Source of the DNA: Candidatus Stahliibacteriota bacterium
Lineage (GTDB): Bacteria; Hydrothermota; Tepidihabitantia; SM23-42
Direction: 5' to 3'
NCBI GenBank assembly: GCA_030609135.1
Contig: JAUWCU010000005.1
Coordinates: forward strand, 1 to 53,501
Length of the DNA stretch: 53,501 bases
How positions within the stretch are numbered: position 1 is the stretch's first letter; every line of letters begins with the position of its first letter. Both the position numbers and the translations under genes were made by a program. The notes beneath the pieces were generated by a model. That model made no database searches. It worked only from the letters and a program-made list of their open reading frames with translations, and had not been told where the DNA came from. Positions 44,155-52,477 of this stretch are shown here, piece after piece.

Positions 44155-45060
44155 GTGATTATTGATCCGATTGATCTCAAAATAATACGCCTACTTGAAT
44201 TGCACGGCAGTATCCCACTTTATGAGATCATTAGCAAGTTCCAGATCACCAAAGAGGAAGTCCTGCTGCGTGTTAAGAATTTCGAAGACACTGGTTTTAT
44301 AGAGAACTACGGCATCAAACTGTTCCTGCCCGGCATAATGGGCGGCAAGTGGTACTGGGGTTGCATCGCTGCAGAAACGACCGCCCGTTTTAAACCAGAA
44401 CGCTCGATCCCGTGCCTTGAAGAAGTTGTTGAGAATCTAACATTTCCGCGGGGTGTCTGTCCCAATATCTCGCTATTATTTTATACGAAGAAACTGAAGG
44501 AAACCTATCGAATCATAAATAAAACATCAGGTATTAAGTATGCTGAAATCTATAAGATCGACGAATATAATATAGCGGTGCCAAAGATAATGATAAAAGA
44601 AGGCTGGCACCTCATTGCCCGATTGTATGACCAGCTACGTCAGTTAAACTATGAAAAAATAAATTCAATGGTGAATAACCCTATGTCAGAAAATGATATA
44701 AAGCTCTCACGGATTATCTGGTCGAGAAGGAATCGAAAGGGGATTATCTCGATTTTCCCGAATTTCAATTGGTCAGTGTTAAAGAACTACGCCCACCTCC
44801 ACTTGGCTTTAACGACGAAACTGAGGATTAAAGAACTGAGAAGACTTGTTAACCGGGTGGGTTTCTCAGGTAACATCACCTCGCGATTCAAAAAGAGATT
44901 TATCCAGATCGAATTCGATATATGGGGTTTTTCGAATATGCAGAAGATACTCAGTTCTCTTCAGGAAATAGCTGGACTGACTATCGAAGGGTATTCGTTA
45001 GCATATAAAAACACAATTAGAAATGCTTGGATTAAAAAATACATCAAAGAGAACATCTAA
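44155..45060 (+). CDS. Winged-helix (Lrp/AsnC-like) protein, two-part
   Basis: A 301-residue protein. Residues about 4-50 form an AsnC-type helix-turn-helix ('IDLKIIRLLELHGSIPLYEI' and 'ITKEEVLLRVKNFEDTGFI'), followed by an alpha/beta stretch. From about 178 the second half starts again with 'SENDIKLSRIIW', and ends in a possible RAM-like region. The layout resembles siroheme-decarboxylase/AsnC fusions, but haem-pathway neighbours are absent, so I leave the function open. The GTG start coincides with the predicted transcript start. The last 38 bases overlap the M23 gene. Confidence 0.6.
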   Translation: MIIDPIDLKIIRLLELHGSIPLYEIISKFQITKEEVLLRVKNFEDTGFIENYGIKLFLPGIMGGKWYWGCIAAETTARFKPERSIPCLEEVVENLTFPRGVCPNISLLFYTKKLKETYRIINKTSGIKYAEIYKIDEYNIAVPKIMIKEGWHLIARLYDQLRQLNYEKINSMVNNPMSENDIKLSRIIWSRRNRKGIISIFPNFNWSVLKNYAHLHLALTTKLRIKELRRLVNRVGFSGNITSRFKKRFIQIEFDIWGFSNMQKILSSLQEIAGLTIEGYSLAYKNTIRNAWIKKYIKENI

Positions 45061-46243
45061 TTACATCTCTCCGTTAGTATTCCTGTTCGCCTTGGTATTA
45101 GGCTGTTCAGCTAAGGAAGATGTTACTGAGCAGGTTGTTCATACTACAGTATGTTATGTTGTCAAAAAAGGTGAAGTTATAGAGGATATTCTCGACCGTG
45201 AGTTACGCCATCAATCAACTACTGAGGTGCTGAGTGCTATGAAGAACGCCGGGTTTCCGTTCCGCTATTGTATACCTGGCGATTCAGTTACCCTGGCGTT
45301 TGAGGATAGTCTTTTCTTAAAGCTTACATATAAACAAAGTATCACACATGAATATTATGTCACAAAGGGAAGTCAATACCTGTGTGTTTCTATGAAACTA
45401 CCATACATCGATACAGTGGTGTGCTGTATCACTGGAGCGATTCAATCAACCCTATATGAAACTATTTTAGAACAAGGGGAAACACCCAATCTGGTATTTA
45501 GATTTGTGGACATCTTTGCATGGGAAATAGATTTCGTTACGGAAACCCAAAAGCATGATTCTTTTTTCGTCCTGTTGGAAAAGACCTTCTGTGATTCACA
45601 GTTTATTGGATATCAGAACATACTCGCGACGTGTTACAACGGCGATATCGGTCTATACTATGGCGTATATTACATGGATGCCACTGGTCATGAGGACTAT
45701 TACAACTTGAGGGGAGAGTCGCTCCGCAAATCCCTATTGAAATCGCCTTTAAGATTTTCATATATTAGCTCATATTTCTCAAAACGTAGGTTCCATCCGA
45801 TTCTAAAGATCTGGCGACCGCACCACGGTTTAGACTACTGTGCACCTACTGGTACGCCGATATCCTCAATCGGCGACGGCGTGGTGACTTATAAAGGATG
45901 GCGCGGTGGTTATGGCAACCTTGTTGAAATAAAACACAAAAACAATTTCAAGACGCGTTACGGTCACCTTTCAAAATTCGCCAAGGGTTTGTACAAAGGG
46001 AAAAAAGTCAAGACCGGTGAATTAATAGGCTATGTTGGTTCAACCGGGCTATCAACCGGGCCACATCTTCATTTCGAGTTGCACAAAAATGGTGTGCCGA
46101 TAAATCCACTAAAGGTCAAGATCCCTCGAGCACCATCAGTGAAAAAAAAATATATGGCTGATTTCGAACAATATCGTGATTCCCTGTTAAAATATATCGA
46201 ACAATTATCACAACCTGCTGGAGAAGAAATATCAAAAGATTAA
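45023..46243 (+). CDS. Lipoprotein M23-family metallopeptidase
   Basis: A 406-residue envelope protein. The signal ends in a lipobox ('FLFALVLGC', C28). A LysM-like or OapA-like middle region (about 45-250) precedes the M23 LytM domain (about 268-370), with 'HHGLDYCAPTGTPI', 'YGHLSKF' and 'HLHFEL' supplying the zinc ligands and catalytic histidine. It likely cleaves peptidoglycan cross-links. It overlaps the winged-helix gene by 38 bp. Confidence 0.88.
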   Translation: MLGLKNTSKRTSNYISPLVFLFALVLGCSAKEDVTEQVVHTTVCYVVKKGEVIEDILDRELRHQSTTEVLSAMKNAGFPFRYCIPGDSVTLAFEDSLFLKLTYKQSITHEYYVTKGSQYLCVSMKLPYIDTVVCCITGAIQSTLYETILEQGETPNLVFRFVDIFAWEIDFVTETQKHDSFFVLLEKTFCDSQFIGYQNILATCYNGDIGLYYGVYYMDATGHEDYYNLRGESLRKSLLKSPLRFSYISSYFSKRRFHPILKIWRPHHGLDYCAPTGTPISSIGDGVVTYKGWRGGYGNLVEIKHKNNFKTRYGHLSKFAKGLYKGKKVKTGELIGYVGSTGLSTGPHLHFELHKNGVPINPLKVKIPRAPSVKKKYMADFEQYRDSLLKYIEQLSQPAGEEISKD

Positions 46244-46340
46244 AGTGCGTTATAGTGTTTCTTGCTTCTTGCTTCTATCATCTTGTCCCTTGTAACTTGG
46301 GATTTGGAGTTTGGGATTTGTAATAATTTAAGGAGGTTTG

Positions 46341-47054
46341 ATGCCCATACATTTAAAGGCGAACAAAGGCGATTATGCGCCCACTGTGCTTCTGGTTGGA
46401 GATCCAGGTAGGGCCGATAGAATAAGTAAGCTATTAGATAAAACAAGACTGGTCAATGATAACCGGGGGCTGTTTGGGTATACTGGACAATACAAAAGTA
46501 AAGAAGTATCGGTACAAACTACTGGCATGGGATGTCCTTCAGCTGCGATCGTGGTTGAAGAACTGATCCAGCTCGATGTCAAAAGATTCATTAGGATAGG
46601 CACATGCGGTGGTATAGGTGAGCACATAAGACCATTGGACATCGTTGCCGCGGTAGCTGCTTCACCTTTTGACGGAACAACTCAGACTTATTTGAGACAT
46701 GAACCACTTGCACCTTATGCGACTTTCGAGATATTGAAAACGGCACACGATATTTCCAGGGCTCTGGACATTAAGGTAGTTTTTAGTGGTGTTGCAAGTG
46801 TTGATGTGTTCTATAACCCCTTTTCTGATTATGTCGATAATCTTAGGAAAAAGGGCGTCGTTGCGGTGGAAATGGAGACTAGTCTAATATACTATCTGGC
46901 AAACCGCAGTAATAAAGAAGCAGCTTCTTTCTTACTTGTTTCGGATATAGTCGGTGGCGATGAACACTTCACCAAATACGTTACTGAGCAAGAACTGGCT
47001 GAAGGGATGGAAACGCTGATTAATTTTGTGCTTGAGGTTTTCATTAATTTGTAG
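46341..47054 (+). CDS. Nucleoside phosphorylase (PNP/UDP-1 family)
   Basis: A 237-residue enzyme of the DeoD/uridine-phosphorylase fold. 'LLVGDPGRADRIS' binds phosphate, 'TTGMGCPSAAIVVEEL' and 'IRIGTCGGI' shape the active site, and 'VVAVEMETSLIYYLA' is the substrate loop. Purine or uridine specificity is uncertain. The ATG at 46341 has AAGGAGG upstream; the preceding in-frame TTG is not needed. A pyrimidine-rich repeat lies just before it. Confidence 0.85.
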   Translation: MPIHLKANKGDYAPTVLLVGDPGRADRISKLLDKTRLVNDNRGLFGYTGQYKSKEVSVQTTGMGCPSAAIVVEELIQLDVKRFIRIGTCGGIGEHIRPLDIVAAVAASPFDGTTQTYLRHEPLAPYATFEILKTAHDISRALDIKVVFSGVASVDVFYNPFSDYVDNLRKKGVVAVEMETSLIYYLANRSNKEAASFLLVSDIVGGDEHFTKYVTEQELAEGMETLINFVLEVFINL

Positions 47055-47074
47055 TATTATTGCATAGGAGTAAA

Positions 47075-47272
47075 ATGGGAAAATGGCGTTGTTCAATCTG
47101 CGGTTATATATACGACCTGCGGCTTGGTGATACTGAATCTGGAATAGAACCAGGCCGCTTTTTTTCTACATTACCTGAATACTGGGGGTGCCCGGATTGT
47201 GGTGCATCAAAAGAATATTTTGAACGAATTGATGATAATATAATATCCGATAAGGATGATGGTGCTAACTGA
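47075..47272 (+). CDS. Rubredoxin
   Basis: A 65-residue iron protein with the two knuckles 'CSICGYIYD' (C6, C9) and 'CPDCGASK' (about C40, C43) that hold one Fe in a FeCys4 site. The region between them (DTESGIEPGRFFSTLPEYW) is typical. It is an electron carrier in anaerobes. AGGAG precedes the ATG at 47075. Its end overlaps the PTS-like gene. Confidence 0.9.
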   Translation: MGKWRCSICGYIYDLRLGDTESGIEPGRFFSTLPEYWGCPDCGASKEYFERIDDNIISDKDDGAN

Positions 47273-47699
47273 ATATCTTGCTAAAAACAAAATTCTGTTC
47301 GAGCTTGATGCAGTAGACTACAAGCAGGCGATGGAACAGATGCTCCACGTCAGTGAAGTAGAAACATCCGAAGCGATTGAGCAAATTATGGAACGAGAGG
47401 CGACCATGTCAACTGTTTTGGGTAACGGGGTTGCTCTGCCACGTGTTATTCTTGAGAATAAGGCAAAAACCGAAGTCATTATGGCAATAATACCAAAAGG
47501 TGCAAGGTTTGAAAGTTTTGATCTATTGCCAATCAAAATAATAATCCTCCATCTTTTTTCGAAACAAGATGACCATGCTGCCATACTGGCGCAGACTTTA
47601 AGACTAATGAATGACGACAATCTTAAGAATGAAATCATTAACTGTCGAACAGGTAATGATGTAATAGAAGTCATTAGAGAATGGGAAGAGGATGAATGA
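47256..47699 (+). CDS. PTS EIIA-2-like protein lacking the phosphorylated histidine
   Basis: A 147-residue protein matching the PtsN/EIIA-Fru/Mtl fold: 'IEQIMEREATMSTVLGNGVALP', 'FDLLPIKIIILHLF', 'HAAILAQTLRLMND'. The active-site histidine that follows 'GVALP' in the family is arginine here (R63), so it cannot be phosphorylated at the usual place. The partner histidine (in 'DDHAAILAQ') is kept. It may be a regulatory remnant. It overlaps rubredoxin by 17 bp and the VanZ-like gene by 4 bp. Confidence 0.82.
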   Translation: MMVLTEYLAKNKILFELDAVDYKQAMEQMLHVSEVETSEAIEQIMEREATMSTVLGNGVALPRVILENKAKTEVIMAIIPKGARFESFDLLPIKIIILHLFSKQDDHAAILAQTLRLMNDDNLKNEIINCRTGNDVIEVIREWEEDE

Positions 47700-48046
47700 A
47701 GAAAAACACCAAGGTTCTTCTTTTGATATTCTGGATCATAGTTATATTCATTCTCACCGGATATCCAAAGCTGAAGGTGCCAACTATAGAATATATAGGG
47801 CTTGACAAGTTATTCCATTTCGCGATCTTTTTCATTTTGGGTATTTTTGAATACCGGTTATTGAAAACCTATCTTTTTTTCGCAATCGGCTGCAGCGTTG
47901 CCTTACTTGCAGAATTTCAGCAAATTTTAATACCAGGACGTGGTTTTGAATTACTCGATATCGGCTTTGGTATTTTAGGCCTTCTCGTTTCATATATGAT
48001 TTTCCACAGTAGGAGTGCAATTAGAAATGCGATATCAAAAACCTAA
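47696..48046 (+). CDS. VanZ-like membrane protein
   Basis: A 116-residue protein with four hydrophobic segments (about 6-24, 38-58, 60-78, 85-103). The VanZ pattern is 'LDKLFHFAIFFILG', 'AEFQQILIPGRGFELLDIGF'. Its function is unknown in most bacteria. The ATG overlaps the PTS-like gene by 4 bp. It ends inside the hisS start region. Confidence 0.85.
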   Translation: MKKNTKVLLLIFWIIVIFILTGYPKLKVPTIEYIGLDKLFHFAIFFILGIFEYRLLKTYLFFAIGCSVALLAEFQQILIPGRGFELLDIGFGILGLLVSYMIFHSRSAIRNAISKT

Positions 48047-49271
48047 GGGGACAAGAGACATTTACGGCAAAGAGCTGAAAAGAATTGAAGCAGTATGTAA
48101 TGCAGCCCGCAGTTTCTTTGTAAGAAATGGTTATCAAGAAATAAGAACTCCGGCGTTTGAAATGGCCGATCTCTTCATACGTTCAATCGGCGAACACACT
48201 GATATTGTCGAAAAGGAAAACTATACCTTCAAAGCCGGCAAAAGAATATACATGCTTAGACCTGAAGGAACCGCGTCAGTCCTGCGGGCAATTATCGAAA
48301 ACAAAATCCCTTTGCCGCGTCGTTTCCTGTATATTGAGCCAATGTATCGAAAAGAACGACCCCAGAAAGGGAGGTATCGCGAGTTCATCCAGATCGGTAT
48401 TGAATTAATCGGTGAAGATGATCCTATATACGATGCGGAAATGATTGAACAGGGAAAGAGATTTCTGGAGTCAGTCGGCGCCAGTGGCTTTACTATAGAA
48501 GTTAACTCAATAGGATGCCCGAAGTGTCGTTCTCTCTACAAAAAGGCTCTCAAAGATTTCTTGAGAGCCAAAACAAACATGCTTTGTTCGAATTGCACGG
48601 TTCGGTTAAATAAGAATTTTCTGCGCATCTTTGACTGCAAAGAACAAAAATGCCAAGAAATCTACGATACCGCACCGAAGATCACCGATAACCTTTGTGC
48701 AGACTGTACCCAACACTACGCAACAGTCAAAAAGTTTCTTGTTAAATTTAATATTGAATTTACGGAAAACAAAAAACTCGTGCGCGGACTTGATTACTAC
48801 ACCCGGACCGTATTTGAGTTCAAACACGAACTTCTTGGCGCACGGGATACGATACTGGCTGGTGGTCGGTACGATCTCCTCATGGAAGAGCTCGGTGGTG
48901 TAAATACACCGGCTTTAGGATGGGCAATGGGTGTTGATTGCGTAATTCTTAGTTTACCTGATGAACAACCGCCTCTTGTGCAGAGAAAAAGATTTTTCAT
49001 CGCGACAATGGGGGAGGGGTTAATAACTGAGACCCTAAAATTGCGAAATACGATACAGGAAAATGATCACGTTTGTATTATGGGAAACCCAAAGGACTCA
49101 GTCAAACACCAGCTCAAAAAAGCCAATCGTCTTCAAGTAGACTATACTGTTTTGTATGGGGAAGATGAAGCAGAGGCAAAAGTATGCAGCATGAAAGATA
49201 TGGAAAGCGGTGAGCAGAAACAAATAGCTCTAAGAGACTTTGCGTCGTTTGTTACTAAGGAGAACATATAA
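48027..49271 (+). CDS. hisS: Histidine-tRNA ligase
   Basis: A 414-residue class II synthetase. Motif 2 region 'YRKERPQKGRYREFIQIGIE', 'MLRPEGT', and the histidine-A motifs 'GLDYYTRTVFEF' and 'LAGGRYDLL' are present. The ATG at 48027 has AGGAG 11 bases upstream. The last codons (TKENI plus stop) come from the end of a MITE-like element (49252-49413), so the C-terminus has been trimmed or replaced by insertion. Confidence 0.94.
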   Translation: MRYQKPKGTRDIYGKELKRIEAVCNAARSFFVRNGYQEIRTPAFEMADLFIRSIGEHTDIVEKENYTFKAGKRIYMLRPEGTASVLRAIIENKIPLPRRFLYIEPMYRKERPQKGRYREFIQIGIELIGEDDPIYDAEMIEQGKRFLESVGASGFTIEVNSIGCPKCRSLYKKALKDFLRAKTNMLCSNCTVRLNKNFLRIFDCKEQKCQEIYDTAPKITDNLCADCTQHYATVKKFLVKFNIEFTENKKLVRGLDYYTRTVFEFKHELLGARDTILAGGRYDLLMEELGGVNTPALGWAMGVDCVILSLPDEQPPLVQRKRFFIATMGEGLITETLKLRNTIQENDHVCIMGNPKDSVKHQLKKANRLQVDYTVLYGEDEAEAKVCSMKDMESGEQKQIALRDFASFVTKENI

Positions 49272-49413
49272 TAGTTTCAGTGGATTTCGTTAGCATGTTA
49301 CGCTATTGTCACTCTGAATTTATTTCAGAGTCTCACTTTATCGAGATTCCGAAACAAGTTCGGAATGACAGTTTCCACAACATAATTGAAACTATTATAT
49401 GTTCGGAGTAATA
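49252..49413. mobile_element. MITE-like element, copy 2 (overlaps the hisS 3' end)
   Basis: A 162-bp element, inverted relative to 7061-7218 and nearly identical to it. Its ends are inverted repeats on GAACATATAATAGTTTCA. The double-hairpin core is at 49307-49370. Compared with copy 1, 'atat' is present in its right terminal repeat. It starts within hisS and supplies the stop codon. Confidence 0.75.
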
Positions 49414-49437
49414 AGAGTATCTAAGAACAAAACGTTA

Positions 49438-49470
49438 GAAAAAAGGGGCGGATTCCCGCCCCTTTTTTTT
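49438..49470. terminator. Bidirectional intrinsic terminator
   Basis: GGGGCGG-attc-CCGCCCC is followed by a run of eight or more T on the plus strand and preceded by A-runs that serve the minus strand. It lies between the converging hisS and subtilase genes and can stop both. Confidence 0.88.
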
Positions 49471-51838
49471 ATTTAATTACTAATAGCTTTTCTATTTGTT
49501 GTATTCCTGCTGCACCGATTTCAACGAAGTACACACCGCAAACAAGATCAATAGGTTTATCGATTTTGTGAGTGCCTGTTGACATATTTCTAATTACAAG
49601 GTTGTCAACAACCCTACCGGTTAGATCAAATACCCTTACGTTAAGGTCGGTCGTCGTACTGAGACGTATTTCAAGATGTAGCTTGTCCTTCGTAATGGTA
49701 CTAAAATTGCTGATTTCCGTACCTGGTACATAAGTGCTTGTATTTTCTTCAATACCTGGATAGAAACTGAGATCTCCAGTTATCGCATAGGCAAATCCCA
49801 TTGGACCATTCGGAACATTTTGACCAATGACCGTGATGTGCCAAACACCAGTTTGCGGGCTATTGATCCGGGCGCACTCTTCAACGTTTATATTATCCCA
49901 GGTTGAAGGGTTTGAAGAAGACTCTCCACCACTGTAGATATTACCGTGATAATAGGTACCACTCGGTGCAGTCAGTTCAAGATGCAAATTATTGACGAGT
50001 GTGGGGTTTGCACTAGGTGATGCGGCAGTATCAGTCCAAGCCATGCAAACACGCAGCGGTATTGAGGAATTGACAATAAAGGAATCAGTAATTGACATGC
50101 CTGTAGTGACACCAATTGTATCATCAACTATAATCAAGTTTCTGGAATTTCCAGCAAAGAACAAGACACTATCAACATCGATTCTTCCCCAGCCTACATT
50201 AAAACTTGGGATCGTGTAGCCGGTGTTCGGATCAGCGGAAACCATTGCCATAGACCTTAGTAAAGCAGCGCTTTGATACTTGATTGAATCAGAGGTATTT
50301 GCCGCTCCAGATGGGTAAAAGCCGGCAAGCAGATATTGCCGAATCAAACCAATTGAACCATTTGTCGCTGGTGCTGCCATACTTGTTCCAGACAAACCTT
50401 TATAGCCTGACGTGCCGGCGCCATTCGCTGACCAGATACCAGCCCATAAAGTCGTGCCGTCACCAGGTGCCGTGATATTTGGTTTAATACGGTTATCCTG
50501 GGTAGGACCACGGCTGGAAAACGATGCAATCTGTGTAGAATTCGTGCTGTTGAGCATAGCACCGACAGTCAAGATATTTTTAGCCATGCCCGGGTTTCTA
50601 ATCCTCGTACTCGAATATTCATTGCCCGCTGCATAGAGATTGAGAAAATCAGGGTTAGCATAGACATAGGCATCAGTTGAAGCATCCTGCAGCAGATATG
50701 TGCCACTGGAATTACCCCAACCCCAAGAACCTGAATGCTGCAGAATTGTATAGGGTAGCCCACGACCAAGGTGTATGGTATCATACATTGCAGTTAGATT
50801 CGTTGGAACAACAAGACCACCCGTGGCATTTGCAATATCAACGAAATAGATACGCGCCTGCTTTGCCATACCATCATAAGTGCTTGAACCCTGGGTCGTA
50901 TCATTACCAGCAACAGTGCAGTTGACATGTGTACCATGGTAGCCATTGTATGAGTTATCGCCAAATGCGGCTCCTTGATAATTTTTATATGCAACAACTT
51001 TACGATGATTTGGATACACGCCCGTTCCTGTAATAGGATAGGAGGGATCATAAAACTGCTGGTGATTAGTAGTGATCCCGGTATCCGTGGTGTTGAGCAC
51101 GACACCATTACCGACTACACCATTATACCATACTTGCCGGGCACCTGGGTTTGATGGGATACTTGAACGCCAGCCAGTCTGGGTGACCCACTGACAATTA
51201 AGGTTACATAGGGTTGGTTCAGACCACTCCTGAATCCAGAGCACACCCGGTATGCGCGCAATGTCACTGAGTTGTCCAGCATCAAGGATGACATCCATTG
51301 TTTTACACAAGTCATGGTTCTCTACTTGCGTGACATCAAACTCCATTTCCCTTATCTGCCGTGCTATATCATTAAGATCTTCATTTGGGAAAACCTGTAC
51401 TGTTATATGGATAGTTCCTTCCAGATTCTGAATGTCTTTCTCAAGTTTGTACGCAGGTTGATAGATTCCGGTCCAGTGCACAAATGATTTTGTGTTAGCC
51501 TGTATAATCTGTTCTTCAGTAGCACGGACAATGAGCGCATAATGGGGAATATACCCGAGAATTTCAATACCGTCGGTTTTTAGTTCTTCAATCCAGGTTT
51601 CATATATCGGACCAGTCATTTGGACCAGATAATACCCGCTTTTTTGGTATTCACTAATTGTAAGAGCAGTTAGTAGCTGAGGTTCACCATTACGCGTGTC
51701 GAATTCAATACCATTGGAAAACGAGATGATAAAAGCATTATCATCGGGGAATACCTCACGCGACATTACCACACCGTGTTTGTGTATATTGGTAGCGCCT
51801 AAACATGTTACAACCAATATTAACGATACCAATTTCAT
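49469..51838 (-). CDS. Secreted subtilisin-family serine protease with C-terminal sorting domain
   Basis: A 789-residue S8 protease. The signal peptide is about 1-16. A prodomain-like region (about 20-200) precedes the catalytic domain with the Asp in 'NTTDTGI', the His in 'YHGTHVNCT' and the Ser in 'GLSGTSMAAP'. A P-domain-like beta region and a type IX-style sorting domain ('VRVFDLTGRVVDN', 'CGVYFVEIG', terminal IK) follow. The ATG at 51838 has AAAGGAGG upstream, and a promoter lies at 51871-51898. It probably degrades external protein. Confidence 0.88.
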   Translation of the reverse strand: MKLVSLILVVTCLGATNIHKHGVVMSREVFPDDNAFIISFSNGIEFDTRNGEPQLLTALTISEYQKSGYYLVQMTGPIYETWIEELKTDGIEILGYIPHYALIVRATEEQIIQANTKSFVHWTGIYQPAYKLEKDIQNLEGTIHITVQVFPNEDLNDIARQIREMEFDVTQVENHDLCKTMDVILDAGQLSDIARIPGVLWIQEWSEPTLCNLNCQWVTQTGWRSSIPSNPGARQVWYNGVVGNGVVLNTTDTGITTNHQQFYDPSYPITGTGVYPNHRKVVAYKNYQGAAFGDNSYNGYHGTHVNCTVAGNDTTQGSSTYDGMAKQARIYFVDIANATGGLVVPTNLTAMYDTIHLGRGLPYTILQHSGSWGWGNSSGTYLLQDASTDAYVYANPDFLNLYAAGNEYSSTRIRNPGMAKNILTVGAMLNSTNSTQIASFSSRGPTQDNRIKPNITAPGDGTTLWAGIWSANGAGTSGYKGLSGTSMAAPATNGSIGLIRQYLLAGFYPSGAANTSDSIKYQSAALLRSMAMVSADPNTGYTIPSFNVGWGRIDVDSVLFFAGNSRNLIIVDDTIGVTTGMSITDSFIVNSSIPLRVCMAWTDTAASPSANPTLVNNLHLELTAPSGTYYHGNIYSGGESSSNPSTWDNINVEECARINSPQTGVWHITVIGQNVPNGPMGFAYAITGDLSFYPGIEENTSTYVPGTEISNFSTITKDKLHLEIRLSTTTDLNVRVFDLTGRVVDNLVIRNMSTGTHKIDKPIDLVCGVYFVEIGAAGIQQIEKLLVIK

Positions 51839-51870
51839 ATAACCTCCTTTCATATATTTAAGTCTCTATT

Positions 51871-51898
51871 ACTATACTGAATATTATTCTTATGTCAA
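51871..51898 (-). promoter_or_regulatory. Sigma-70-type promoter of the subtilase gene
   Basis: On the minus strand TTGACA (51893-51898) and TATAGT (51871-51876) are 16 bases apart, giving a leader of about 26 bases that carries the AAAGGAGG site. Confidence 0.72.
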
Positions 51899-52095
51899 TG
51901 GCTAAAACCACCCAAAGATATTGACTAAGTGAAGGGAGTATATATACTTCGAAAAGACGTTTAAAACGACAAAGTTATTGAGTTACTTGGTAATTGAGTT
52001 ACTGAAAGATGTTTTGACCGTTGCATTCGTTTTGTTTTTTTGGTTTGATTAATCTATCTGGTCTATTTTGTTTGTCTTGTTGATTAAGCACTATT

Positions 52096-52228
52096 GTAGT
52101 TGCCCAATTCATCCAGCCCTTTTGTAAAAGAGCGGGATTCATTGGGATCTATTTATTGTCGTATCCGATAAATCCCGCAATCCTATTTATAAAATTATGA
52201 TACGAAGCGGGATAAATCGGATGACTAC
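52096..52228. repeat. GTAGT...ACTAC repeat, long copy with nested inverted repeats
   Basis: GTAGT (52096-52100) pairs with ACTAC (52224-52228). Inside, CCCAAT pairs with ATTGGG across a long loop, and ATCCGATaaATCCCGC pairs, with two mismatches, with GCGGGATaaATCGGAT. It resembles the 3716-3790 copy with an inserted second palindrome. Confidence 0.65.
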
Positions 52229-52443
52229 AACGTTTGACAAAATAGGGAAAACGCATATCAAGAGGAAGAAGTTAAATACCCGAAACTACAGGAATTTAGT
52301 TTTTTCGCGCCGCATGGGAATAAAGGCGATAATACTCAGTATTCTCCCTATTTTACAAGACTTTTTCACAATAGATTAAACAAAATTATAAGTATATGAT
52401 GGCAAAAAAAATGGTTTAATGCATTTCTATACAATCTCCACCC

Positions 52444-52471
52444 TTGATTTTCTTGGCAGGTTGAGTATAAT
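52444..52471 (+). promoter_or_regulatory. Sigma-70-type promoter of the putative small RNA
   Basis: TTGATT (52444-52449) and TATAAT (52466-52471) are 16 bases apart. The predicted start is near 52478. Confidence 0.65.
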
Positions 52472-52477
52472 TTATAC

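Noticed and set aside
52197-52379. 60-codon plus-strand frame
   Set aside because: It starts inside the GTAGT...ACTAC repeat and shows no coding signal beyond being open.
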